26,181 bases of DNA, taken from positions 1 to 26,181 of IMG/VR virus record IMGVR_UViG_3300023184_000464; one strand, 5' to 3'. Each line of letters opens with the position of its first letter. Position 1 is the stretch's first letter. Made by a program: the position numbers and the translations under genes. The DNA comes from a virus. This document shows positions 1 to 6,645 of the stretch, in pieces. A model generated the notes under the pieces. It saw only the letters and a program-made list of their open reading frames with translations. It had not been told where the DNA came from and ran no database searches.

Positions 1-21
1 TAAAAGTATAAATAAATTTAT

Positions 22-29
22 TACATTTG
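22..29 (+). promoter_or_regulatory. Bacteroidota-type -7 promoter element
   Basis: TACATTTG fits the Bacteroidota sigma-ABfr -7 consensus TAnnTTTG exactly and ends 18 nt before the ATG at 48. The matching -33 element would fall at the window edge, so it cannot be checked. It is the best of five TTTG-type elements that precede gene clusters in this window. It supports the start of the first gene at 48. Confidence 0.5.
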
Positions 30-47
30 TAATAAAATATACAGAAA

Positions 48-2273
48 ATGAATAATCTATGTCAACTTGCCCTTCAAAAAGGAGGTTCTTTAAATTACTT
101 AATGTTACCTGCTACTATAACAGAAGGGTTAGGTTTAACTAATCCTTCTATTTTTATACATAAGGGGCATTATTTTCTTAATCTTAGACATGTTAAATAT
201 GCATTATATCATAGTGAAGGAGAACAAAAATTTCAATCTTCATGGGGACCATTAGCATATCTTAACCCAGAAGATGATCTTACTCTTAAAACAATTAATT
301 ATTTATGTGAATTAGATCCTAATACATTAGTTATTAATAAGTATCAAAAAATAGATACTTCTAAATTAGATGTTAAACCTATTTGGCAATTTATTGGTCT
401 TGAAGATGCAAGAGTAGTATATTGGGATAATAGTTTATTTATTACAGGAGTTAGAAGAGATACAACTACTAATGGAGAAGGTAGAATGGAACTTTCTACA
501 ATAGATAATAAAAATAAAGAAACTAAAAGAATTAGAATTGAACCACCTACAAAAGGTTCTTATTGTGAAAAAAACTGGATGCCTATTCTTGATTTACCAT
601 ATCATTATGTTAAATGGACTAATCCTACTGAAGTAGTTAAAGTAGATCCTATTAAAGGTATTTCTGAAACAGTTTTTTTAGTAGAACAAAAAATAAAATT
701 TCCAAGAGATATTAGAGGTGGTTCACAAGTTATTACAATTGGAAATTATTATGTTGCTGTAACACATGAAGTAGACCTTTGGTATAATGAACAAAAAAAC
801 AAAGATTCTCACTATTACCATAGATTTATTATATGGGATAAAAAATGGAATATTGTTGCTTATTCTTCTGAATTAAAATTTATAACAGGAGCAATTGAAT
901 TTACTTGTGGTTTAGCTTTTGATGGTAATAATATTATATTACCATTTGGATTTCAAGATTCTACAGCTTTTATTCTTAAATTTCCTATTAATCTTTTAGA
1001 AACATTATGTAATTTAAAACTTGTAAAACCTAAAATAAAAAAATCATTAATATTTTCTACTCCAAAAAAATTAGAAAACTTTATTTATCAACCATATAAT
1101 GAAGATATTACATTTGAATTAGGAGAATATTATTTTTTAAATGGTCATTATGCATCTGCAATGTCTTTTTATTTAAGAACAGCAGAATACTCAAAAAATT
1201 CAAATAAAACATATGAAGCATTATTAATGACTGCTAAATGTTTATCTAATATTAAAAGAAGAGAAGTTACTGAATTAGGATTATGGCTTAATGCACTTAA
1301 CTTTGATACAGAAAGACCGGAAGCATATTTATTTATAAGTGTATATTATGAAAAACAAAAAAAATATAATCAAATGTATAGTTATGCTATATTAGGATTA
1401 AAATATTATGCAAATGCTAAACCAGTAACTTCTAATCTAGGATATGAAGGTAGCTATCAACTTAATTTTCAAAAAGCAGTTTCTGCTTGGTGGATTGGTA
1501 AATCAAAAGAATCTAAAGATGAGTTTATTAAATTACTTAATAAAAGTACAGAATTAAGTGAAACATACCAAAAAATGATACGATCTAATATTACATTTTT
1601 AGATTCTGGACCATATCCTTTTTTAAGATATTACAAAGGATTTTATGATCAGTTAAGGTATAAGTTCCCAGGATCAGAGTCTATTGAAAAAAACTTTTCT
1701 CAAACATATCAAGATATGTTTGCATTATCTATGGTTAATGGTAAAAGAAATGGAACATACTTTGAAATTGGTGCAGCAGATCCATTTCATGGAAATAATA
1801 CAGCTCTTTTAGAACAATTTGGATGGACAGGTACTTCATTAGAAATTTTACCACATGAAGTTGAAAAATTTAAATTACACAGAAAAAATGAGATTATATT
1901 ATGTGATGCTACAAAGTTTGATTACTCTATACTTAAAGGTCATATTGACTACTTACAAGTTGATTGTGAACCACCAGAAACTACTTATAAGATACTTACA
2001 ATGTTACCTTGGGATCAATGTACTTTTGGAGTAATTACATATGAGCATGACTACTATACAGATGTAACACAATCATTTAGAAAAAAGTCTAGAGAATTTT
2101 TATTAAGTAAAGGTTATATGCTAATAGCAAGTAATATATCTCCAAATGATGATTGTCCTTATGAAGACTGGTGGGTACATCCAAAACATATAGATAAAGA
2201 TATAATTAAAAAAATGTTGGCAGATGATGATTCAATTAAAAATGCAGAGAAATATATGTTTGGAAAGTTGTAA
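48..2273 (+). CDS. Trimodular glycan-related protein: GH130-like propeller, TPR-like middle, FkbM-like methyltransferase
   Basis: This 741-residue protein appears to have three parts. Residues about 20-320 resemble the five-bladed propeller of GH130-type glycoside phosphorylases and related proteins: GLEDARVV at 117-124, EKNWMPI at 174-180, RGGSQVI at 223-229, then a stretch around E284 ending in GFQDSTAF at 301-308. Residues about 350-510 are helical with a TPR-like pattern. Residues about 560-710 look like an FkbM-family SAM methyltransferase, with TYFEIGAADPFHGNNT from 570 as the SAM loop and DYLQVDCE at 634-641. It probably modifies or binds glycans on the virion or host surface, but the substrate is unknown. 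The ATG at 48 lies 18 nt after a promoter-like element. An in-frame ATG at 102, preceded by AGGAGG at 80-85 (16 nt away), is a weaker alternative. The domain calls are by motif, and catalytic activity is not established. Confidence 0.72.
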   Translation: MNNLCQLALQKGGSLNYLMLPATITEGLGLTNPSIFIHKGHYFLNLRHVKYALYHSEGEQKFQSSWGPLAYLNPEDDLTLKTINYLCELDPNTLVINKYQKIDTSKLDVKPIWQFIGLEDARVVYWDNSLFITGVRRDTTTNGEGRMELSTIDNKNKETKRIRIEPPTKGSYCEKNWMPILDLPYHYVKWTNPTEVVKVDPIKGISETVFLVEQKIKFPRDIRGGSQVITIGNYYVAVTHEVDLWYNEQKNKDSHYYHRFIIWDKKWNIVAYSSELKFITGAIEFTCGLAFDGNNIILPFGFQDSTAFILKFPINLLETLCNLKLVKPKIKKSLIFSTPKKLENFIYQPYNEDITFELGEYYFLNGHYASAMSFYLRTAEYSKNSNKTYEALLMTAKCLSNIKRREVTELGLWLNALNFDTERPEAYLFISVYYEKQKKYNQMYSYAILGLKYYANAKPVTSNLGYEGSYQLNFQKAVSAWWIGKSKESKDEFIKLLNKSTELSETYQKMIRSNITFLDSGPYPFLRYYKGFYDQLRYKFPGSESIEKNFSQTYQDMFALSMVNGKRNGTYFEIGAADPFHGNNTALLEQFGWTGTSLEILPHEVEKFKLHRKNEIILCDATKFDYSILKGHIDYLQVDCEPPETTYKILTMLPWDQCTFGVITYEHDYYTDVTQSFRKKSREFLLSKGYMLIASNISPNDDCPYEDWWVHPKHIDKDIIKKMLADDDSIKNAEKYMFGKL

Positions 2274-2278
2274 ATTTT

Positions 2279-2288
2279 TTTGTATATT
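2279..2288 (+). promoter_or_regulatory. TTTGTATATT promoter-like element
   Basis: TTTGTATATT lies in the 46-nt gap between the first and second genes, 31 nt before the ATG at 2320. The same ten bases recur at 13008-13017 before the scaffold-like gene. It lacks the TA of the TAnnTTTG consensus, because a T-run replaces it, so it is a weak promoter candidate. The T-run at 2275-2281 has no clear hairpin before it. Confidence 0.3.
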
Positions 2289-2319
2289 ATAGATATAAGA
2301 TCAATTAATATATAAAACT

Positions 2320-2577
2320 ATGTCAGTAGGAAATTTAAAAACAGAGGGTCAAAAAGGAAATAACTTTCCTTGGCAATTAAAAATGTTAAAACTTGCTTCT
2401 TTAACACAAGTAAAAAATTGTGTTGAAGTTCAATTAAACAATACAAGTGTAGTATTATTAGTAACAGACATTAATAATTATTTTGTTGCAAATCCAAATT
2501 ATTACTTAGTATCTAAAGAAATTATTTTTGTTAGTCCTACGTATACGGCTTTTTTAACAGTATCTAAAATCAAATAA
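2320..2577 (+). CDS. Small conserved phage protein, function unknown
   Basis: This is an 85-residue protein with a hydrophilic N-terminus (SVGNLKTEGQKGNNFPW) followed by a beta-rich body containing valine- and asparagine-rich strands. I recall the N-terminal pattern NLKxxGxKGNNFPWQLK from many Bacteroidota phage small proteins, but know of no assigned function. It has no signal peptide, membrane segment or cysteine. It sits directly upstream of the lysis cassette with a 28-nt gap, probably in the same transcript. The ATG is preceded by an A-rich leader without a ribosome binding site, like its neighbours. Confidence 0.7.
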   Translation: MSVGNLKTEGQKGNNFPWQLKMLKLASLTQVKNCVEVQLNNTSVVLLVTDINNYFVANPNYYLVSKEIIFVSPTYTAFLTVSKIK

Positions 2578-2605
2578 AATTATTGTTGTAATCACTAAAG
2601 CTAAC

Positions 2606-3094
2606 ATGAAATATTTTATATACTTATTATTATTTATTTTAGTTTCATCTTGTTCTCTTGAAAAAAGACTAGCAAAGTATTGCCCACTATGTGTACAAAA
2701 AGATAGTACTGTAACAGTAATACAACTTAAAGATACTACAATAACAATCCCAGGTGAAACTATAACTCTATTAGACACACTTTATTGTGACTCATTGGGT
2801 AATGTTATATCTAGACTAAATGGAGACCTTAGAGACAAGGATGGTAAGTTAATCAGCCTACAGACAAAACTACAAAACAACATATATACATCTAAAGCTA
2901 GAGTTCAGACAATATATAGAACTATTAAGGGCAATGATGTGTACCACACTAAGCTTGTTACTAAAACTTTAAAACCAGAAAAAATTAAATACATTCCATG
3001 GTGGGTAAATTTCTTTGCTGTACTAGGGGTAATACTATTTATTATACTACTTGTATACTTTGGTTACAAGCTGATTAAACTTTATTTATTATGA
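2606..3094 (+). CDS. Predicted unimolecular spanin (u-spanin), lysis lipoprotein
   Basis: This 162-residue protein has a lipoprotein signal (hydrophobic residues 3-13, lipobox V13-S14-S15-C16) and a single C-terminal membrane helix at about residues 134-155 following the PWW at 131-133. An outer-membrane lipid anchor plus an inner-membrane C-terminal helix in one chain is the layout of unimolecular spanins such as phage T1 gp11, which fuse the inner and outer membranes in the last step of Gram-negative lysis. The middle is beta-rich and then charged (about 70-100), with a possible short helix. The stop overlaps the start of the holin gene by 4 nt (ATGA at 3091), indicating translational coupling, and an endolysin follows. 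The call rests on architecture and context, since spanins share little sequence. Confidence 0.72.
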   Translation: MKYFIYLLLFILVSSCSLEKRLAKYCPLCVQKDSTVTVIQLKDTTITIPGETITLLDTLYCDSLGNVISRLNGDLRDKDGKLISLQTKLQNNIYTSKARVQTIYRTIKGNDVYHTKLVTKTLKPEKIKYIPWWVNFFAVLGVILFIILLVYFGYKLIKLYLL

Positions 3095-3558
3095 AAACAC
3101 AATTATCACTGTTACTAATATCAATACAACAAGAACTTTTGACTTTAATATCTATTTGCCTTGCATTCTTTTTACCAATATCTGGTATACTACTGATGAT
3201 AGGAGTATTAATAGCTATTGATACTTTTACAGGGATATGGAAAGCTAATAAGTTAAATGAAAAAATTACTAGTAGAAAACTTTCAAATATAATCAGCAAG
3301 TTAGCACTTTATGAAGTTACTGTAATTATGTTTTTTCTTATAGATAAATTTATTCTTAATGATATCATACTAACTTTTTTTAGTGTACCATTTATGCTTA
3401 CCAAAATTGTAGCTCTAGTACTTGCTAGTATAGAAGTAATGAGTATCAATGAGAATTACAAAGTAGTAAAAGGAATAGACTTATGGCAATCAATGAAGTT
3501 ACTATTTGCTAGAGCTAAGGATATTAAAGATGATATAACTAAAATAAAAATTAAATAA
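3091..3558 (+). CDS. Phage holin (holin-4-like family)
   Basis: This 155-residue protein has several hydrophobic segments: about residues 15-50, where the run LPISGILLMIGVLIAIDTFT reads into GIWKANKL, and about 70-117. A membrane segment ending in IDTFTGIWKA, followed by a short basic loop with TSRKLSN, is the signature I associate with the phage_holin_4 (toxin secretion/phage lysis) family. A holin forms holes in the inner membrane to release or activate the endolysin. The gene overlaps the spanin gene by 4 nt and lies upstream of a predicted endolysin, so the context agrees. The C-terminal tail from about 140 is charged and probably cytoplasmic. Confidence 0.8.
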   Translation: MKTQLSLLLISIQQELLTLISICLAFFLPISGILLMIGVLIAIDTFTGIWKANKLNEKITSRKLSNIISKLALYEVTVIMFFLIDKFILNDIILTFFSVPFMLTKIVALVLASIEVMSINENYKVVKGIDLWQSMKLLFARAKDIKDDITKIKIK

Positions 3559-3560
3559 AA

Positions 3561-4160
3561 ATGGACTTAAAAAAACAAAGATTAGAAGAGTTAACTAATA
3601 TTGCACCAACAGTATTAGTCAAAATGGACATGGAGTGGTTAGGTTCAACATCTAATACTGCAGACTTCCAGATTCGTTTAACAAATACTGGATCAACAGT
3701 AGTTAAATTAAATGCTTTAATTATTCGTGGTGTACATGCTCCAAAAATAACAACAGGAACTATAACATGGCAAGCATTAAATAATAATACTGATCCTTCA
3801 TGGTTAGGTTGGCCTGCAGTAACATCTAACTTACCGTATATCTCAGGACAAAGAAAATTAAATTTTTCTTCAGCAACAAATATTTTTACCAATGAAACTG
3901 CTCCTATTATACCTACTGACAAAGGAGTAGTAGTTGGAACTTTTAGGATTTCTACAACAACAACATGGAATCCAAATACTGATTTTGGTTTTACTTGGGA
4001 AATGACAACAGGTGGAGTTGTTGGTTATGTAAATTTTGAAACAGAGTCTTCAACTTCATTACTACCAGTTGGTTTTATGCATTATGGACCAACAACAAAT
4101 ACTACAATAGGTAAATGTTTAACAGTAACCGCACCAAGTACACAACCTTTAAGTAAATAA
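3561..4160 (+). CDS. Beta-rich protein resembling Bacteroidota secreted (T9SS-type) cohesin-like domains; function unknown
   Basis: This 199-residue protein is rich in Thr, Asn and hydrophobic alternation, typical of an all-beta sandwich. It has no signal peptide or membrane helix; the N-terminus (MDLKKQRLEELTN) is charged. The series FQIRLTNTG (about 36-44), then LIIRGVHAP, WQAL, SGQRKLNFSS and GVVVGTFRIS recalls a cohesin-like repeat common in secreted Bacteroidota proteins, in which an experience of strand, aromatic and GxFR motifs recurs. This likeness is from memory and is moderate. It lies between holin and endolysin, 2 nt after the holin stop. It may be a virion decoration or adhesion protein, or a lysis accessory; I cannot decide. 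Confidence 0.6.
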   Translation: MDLKKQRLEELTNIAPTVLVKMDMEWLGSTSNTADFQIRLTNTGSTVVKLNALIIRGVHAPKITTGTITWQALNNNTDPSWLGWPAVTSNLPYISGQRKLNFSSATNIFTNETAPIIPTDKGVVVGTFRISTTTTWNPNTDFGFTWEMTTGGVVGYVNFETESSTSLLPVGFMHYGPTTNTTIGKCLTVTAPSTQPLSK

Positions 4161-4166
4161 AGTTAA

Positions 4167-4760
4167 ATGTTATATACTAGAGAACAAATAGAAAAAACAG
4201 TAAAAGAAAAAGGATATACTTATTTTACAGGTCCTGGAAACTATGATGTTAATATAGTAGGAGTAAGAAACTCTGATACTGGTAAAACAGTAACTAATCT
4301 ATTTGATGATAAGATAACTTTATCTTATAAGTTAGATGGAGTATGGCAGTATCATGAATGGGACAACACAACTGAACCAGGTAAAAAAGGAGTTACACAA
4401 TATCACAATGCTAATGGTGTAGCTAGATTAGTTCCAGGACAGTATAGAGGAGTATATGCCATATCTAAGCACCAAGGAAAATATGAGGCTTTATGCCAAA
4501 GATTAGGTAATGTGACTGTATGGAGAGATAAAAATAAAAACATGACCTTTGATGAAGTTGAAACAGATACAGGAATGTTTGGTATAAATATACACAAAGC
4601 AGGTACAGTATCTAACTTTGTAGAGAATTGGTCAGAAGGATGTCAAGTATTTAAAAGATCAAAAGATTTTGATGAGTTCATGAAAATAATAAATAAAGCA
4701 AAAGACTTTCATGGTAATCATTTTACATATACTTTACTAGAGAGTAAAGATATTAATTAA
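4167..4760 (+). CDS. Predicted endolysin with YkuD-like (L,D-transpeptidase-type) active-site motif
   Basis: This is a 197-residue protein with no signal peptide. GINIHKAG at 139-146 is followed by WSEGCQVF at 155-162, giving H143, S156, G158 and C159. A His followed 12-17 residues later by (S/T)xGC is the YkuD/L,D-transpeptidase-type catalytic pattern, and GC-Q proteins of this form occur beside holins in Bacteroidota phages. The likely role is cleavage of peptidoglycan cross-links or stem peptides at lysis, with C159 as nucleophile. VWRDKNKNMTFDE at 118-130 is a possible Ca-binding-like loop. The holin and spanin upstream support a lysis role. The exact bond cleaved is unknown, and a virion-associated peptidoglycan hydrolase is the main alternative. 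Confidence 0.68.
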   Translation: MLYTREQIEKTVKEKGYTYFTGPGNYDVNIVGVRNSDTGKTVTNLFDDKITLSYKLDGVWQYHEWDNTTEPGKKGVTQYHNANGVARLVPGQYRGVYAISKHQGKYEALCQRLGNVTVWRDKNKNMTFDEVETDTGMFGINIHKAGTVSNFVENWSEGCQVFKRSKDFDEFMKIINKAKDFHGNHFTYTLLESKDIN

Positions 4761-4774
4761 TTAAACAAACAATT

Positions 4775-4933
4775 ATGAAATTTAGAAACAGCTGGAAATT
4801 AGCAACAAAACAATGGGACAAAATATCTATAAGATTTAGATTATCTTCAGTAGATGTATTTACATTAGAGATAGATATCTCTAGAGAATTTTACATGCTA
4901 ACAATATTAAACTTAACAATTAAAAATAGATAA
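4775..4933 (+). CDS. Small 52-residue protein, unknown
   Basis: An ATG at 4775 opens a 52-codon frame (MKFRNSWKLATKQWDKISIR...) ending in TAA at 4931-4933. It fills an otherwise empty 174-nt gap between the endolysin and the next basic protein, 14 nt after the endolysin stop and with an A-rich leader (AAACAAACAATT). The product is basic and amphipathic, with no cysteine or recognisable family. The tight fit (next start 1 nt after this stop) and absence of a competing frame favour a real gene. It also contains an 18-nt inverted repeat at 4866-4883. Confidence 0.5.
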   Translation: MKFRNSWKLATKQWDKISIRFRLSSVDVFTLEIDISREFYMLTILNLTIKNR

Positions 4934-4934
4934 A

Positions 4935-5240
4935 GTGAAAGATAGTAAAAATCAAATCATTAGATCTATGAAAAGTTATGAAACAGGAGGATCATCAGAT
5001 GATCCTTGTATGGAGACTGTTATGGTAGATGGTTGGCCAAAACGTAGAAGAAGACCTAAATGTGGAAAAACTAAAACATTTAGAGTTAGAAGTGCTGGTG
5101 AAAAATTAGGTCTTGGTGCTAAAATAGTAGCAGGGGCAGGTGCAGTAGGTTTAGGTATTGCAGAACTTACAAATAAAACTGTAAGTAACATGTTTAAGAA
5201 AAAACAAAAAAAAGGAGGGGTTATTAAAACTAAAAAATAA
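4935..5240 (+). CDS. Small basic glycine-glycine-motif protein
   Basis: This 101-residue, Lys/Arg-rich protein has YETGG near the N-terminus (residues 15-19), a basic patch PKRRRRPKCGKTK at 35-47, a Gly/Ala-rich hydrophobic helix at about 62-78 (IVAGAGAVGLGIAEL) and a C-terminal KKGG. The GG motifs link it to the lysine-rich proteins at 17065, 19049 and 19678. A GTG start at 4935 follows the upstream stop by one base. An in-frame ATG at 4968 would give MKSYETGG, which resembles the N-termini of those relatives and is an equally good start. The function is unknown; a virion DNA-binding or membrane-active peptide is possible. It is the last gene before a terminator. Confidence 0.6.
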   Translation: MKDSKNQIIRSMKSYETGGSSDDPCMETVMVDGWPKRRRRPKCGKTKTFRVRSAGEKLGLGAKIVAGAGAVGLGIAELTNKTVSNMFKKKQKKGGVIKTKK

Positions 5241-5261
5241 AACTCTTATTTAAGCTATAAT

Positions 5262-5295
5262 AATCCAGGTAATTTAATTTATCTGGATTTTTTTT
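5262..5295 (+). terminator. Rho-independent terminator
   Basis: AATCCAGGTAA (5262-5272) pairs with TTATCTGGATT (5279-5289), an 11-bp stem with one G-T wobble and a 6-nt loop, followed by a T-run to 5295. It ends the lysis transcription unit. Confidence 0.82.
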
Positions 5296-5326
5296 GTTTA
5301 AATATTTTTTATTTAAACTTTTATAG

Positions 5327-5334
5327 TATATTTG
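5327..5334 (+). promoter_or_regulatory. Bacteroidota-type -7 promoter element
   Basis: TATATTTG is an exact TAnnTTTG match, located between the terminator at 5262-5295 and the ATG at 5358 (23 nt from element to ATG). A TTTG at 5293-5296 is too far upstream (30 nt) to be a standard -33 element. The position between a terminator and a new gene block supports a real promoter. Confidence 0.55.
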
Positions 5335-5357
5335 TTTAAACTTTAAAAATATAAACA

Positions 5358-5627
5358 ATGGAAAATGTAAATCAACAGGAACAAGAACAAGAATTAACTC
5401 CTGAACAGTTAACAGAACGTAAGGAACAAATGCTTTCTTTTTACAAAGAATCTATACCTTATTTAGAGGCTCAATTAAATTATGAAAACTTACTAACTAG
5501 TATAGATGAAGTAAGATTTAAAAGAACTAATATTCAAATGCAGTATGCTATGTTAGCATCAGAAATGCAAGAAGGACCAGAAGAAGAAACTACTGCACCT
5601 ACTAAAAGAACATTAAAGAAAAAGTAA
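5358..5627 (+). CDS. Acidic coiled-coil small protein, conserved in Bacteroidota phages, unknown
   Basis: This is an 89-residue, mostly helical protein. Gln/Glu-rich residues 5-25 are followed by MLSFYKESIPYLEAQLNYEN at about 30-49, a charged heptad-like helix to about 75, and a basic tail ending RTLKKK. I recall similar small proteins with the pattern YKExIPxLExQ preceding packaging genes in Bacteroidota phages, with no known function. It is the first gene after a promoter-like element, and the next start is 2 nt past its stop. An oligomeric scaffold or regulatory partner is possible, but nothing in the sequence decides. Confidence 0.65.
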   Translation: MENVNQQEQEQELTPEQLTERKEQMLSFYKESIPYLEAQLNYENLLTSIDEVRFKRTNIQMQYAMLASEMQEGPEEETTAPTKRTLKKK

Positions 5628-5629
5628 TC

Positions 5630-6007
5630 ATGGCTTTAGTTAACCAGGTACAGAAACGTGTAAAAATGCCCAAGTGGGACATTGTTAAATTTCAGATTTT
5701 AACTCATTGTTATGTTAATCATATAACAATGAGTGATTCTGATCTTAACTGTCTTACTCTATTAAGTTTTAACCAACCAATAGAACTTACTCATTTTTGT
5801 TATGATGCTTCTGCAGAAGATGAAAAAATATTTAAATCTTCTCAAACAGTAAGAAATTCTTTAAATAAATCAGAAAAAAATAATCTTATAATAAAAGATG
5901 ATAGTAATAAAAAACTTATAATGTTAAATCCAAGTTTAAAAATACAAACTCAAGGTAAAATATTATTAGATTATAAATTTTTAGATAATGATTCCGAAGA
6001 AGTCTAG
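5630..6007 (+). CDS. Winged-helix-like conserved phage protein
   Basis: In this 125-residue protein, residues about 15-60 form a helical region containing SDSDLNCLTLL and IELTHFCYDAS. Residues about 66-115 read like a winged helix: a recognition helix (SSQTVRNSLNKSEKNNLIIK) followed by two strands (KLIMLNP and GKILLDYKF). It may bind DNA and regulate late genes or take part in packaging; no family name can be given. The stop is TAG, which argues against reassignment of TAG in this phage. The next gene starts inside its last 20 nt. Confidence 0.62.
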   Translation: MALVNQVQKRVKMPKWDIVKFQILTHCYVNHITMSDSDLNCLTLLSFNQPIELTHFCYDASAEDEKIFKSSQTVRNSLNKSEKNNLIIKDDSNKKLIMLNPSLKIQTQGKILLDYKFLDNDSEEV

Positions 6008-6377
6008 TATTTTATACAAACCTGTTGCAGAAGAATTAAACATTAGTGAAACACTTGTTGAAGATTTAATTTCTTTTTATTATAAAGAAGTTAGATTTCA
6101 TTTAAGTAGTTTGTCACATCCTAGAATTAATGTAGATGGTTTAGGACACTTTGTTGCAAAAAGTTTTTTTATTGAAAAAACAATACCTAGACTTACTAAT
6201 AAACTAATGATACATGACACATCTACTTTTAATGCATATTTTAGTAAAAAACAATCTGAATTAAAATTAGAAAGTTTAATTGCTTTAAAAATAAAAATTG
6301 ATGAAGAAGCTAATAGAAAAATTGAATTTAAAAAAATAAAAAATGAAGGATTTATTAAAAACAATTTGGAAAAATAA
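5988..6377 (+). CDS. HU/IHF-like DNA-binding protein (divergent)
   Basis: The first 65 residues of this 129-residue protein follow the HU/IHF plan: helices with YKPVAEELNISETLVEDLISFYYKEV split by an N-x-S-E turn, then a beta section with RINVDGLGHFVAKSFFIEK, whose GLGHF corresponds to the conserved G-x-G-x-F turn of HU and IHF. The Pro-tipped arm is not obvious. Residues from about 85 form a charged helical extension. IHF-like subunits near late genes are known in crAss-like phages. It would bend or compact DNA, possibly at packaging sites. It overlaps the previous gene by 20 nt in a different frame, with no alternative in-frame start nearby. Confidence 0.62.
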   Translation: MIPKKSSILYKPVAEELNISETLVEDLISFYYKEVRFHLSSLSHPRINVDGLGHFVAKSFFIEKTIPRLTNKLMIHDTSTFNAYFSKKQSELKLESLIALKIKIDEEANRKIEFKKIKNEGFIKNNLEK

Positions 6378-6639
6378 AAGTAAAATTTTTGAAGGTGTAA
6401 AAAATTCAATTATTAAAAATGAAATAGTTGAAGAAATTTCAAGATTAAGAATGGACATTTGTAATGAATGTCCTAGTAAAGGTAAAAAATGTGCAGTAAA
6501 AGGTACAGGTCCTTGTTGTAATGAATGTGGATGTTCTTTAGCATTTAAGACAAGATCATTATCTTCTGATTGTCCATTAGATAAATGGAAAGCTTTTATG
6601 ACAGAAGAAGAAGAAGATAAATTAGACACTATAAAATAA
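6343..6639 (+). CDS. Cysteine-cluster (zinc-ribbon-like) small protein
   Basis: This 98-residue protein has a basic helical N-terminus (1-38) and eight cysteines at 40, 43, 50, 58, 59, 62, 64 and 77, a spacing that suggests one or two zinc sites (CxxC at 40-43, CCxxCxC at 58-64). It ends in an acidic tail (EEEEDKLD). Similar Cys-cluster proteins occur near packaging genes in Bacteroidota phages, without an assigned role. The start lies within the preceding gene (35-nt overlap). A later in-frame ATG at 6451 would still keep all cysteines, so the start is uncertain. The zinc-binding claim is inference from spacing. Confidence 0.65.
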   Translation: MKDLLKTIWKNKSKIFEGVKNSIIKNEIVEEISRLRMDICNECPSKGKKCAVKGTGPCCNECGCSLAFKTRSLSSDCPLDKWKAFMTEEEEDKLDTIK

Positions 6640-6645
6640 ATTATT

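Noticed and set aside
78-104. Shine-Dalgarno-like AGGAGG giving a start at 102 for the first gene
   Set aside because: The spacing of 16 nt is too long, no other gene here uses such a site, and the upstream ATG at 48 is well placed after a promoter-like element.
2554-2778. Minus-strand open frame of 74 codons
   Set aside because: It lies opposite the predicted spanin gene, whose signal peptide and membrane helix mark the + strand as coding. The minus-strand product has no family pattern. The same holds for all other minus-strand frames in the window.
5988-6377. Programmed frameshift joining the winged-helix-like and HU/IHF-like genes, or that gene and the Cys-cluster gene
   Set aside because: Each gene has its own ATG and a complete fold, and the overlaps (20 and 35 nt) are ordinary for compact phage genomes. 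A-runs near 6330-6345 are expected from base composition.
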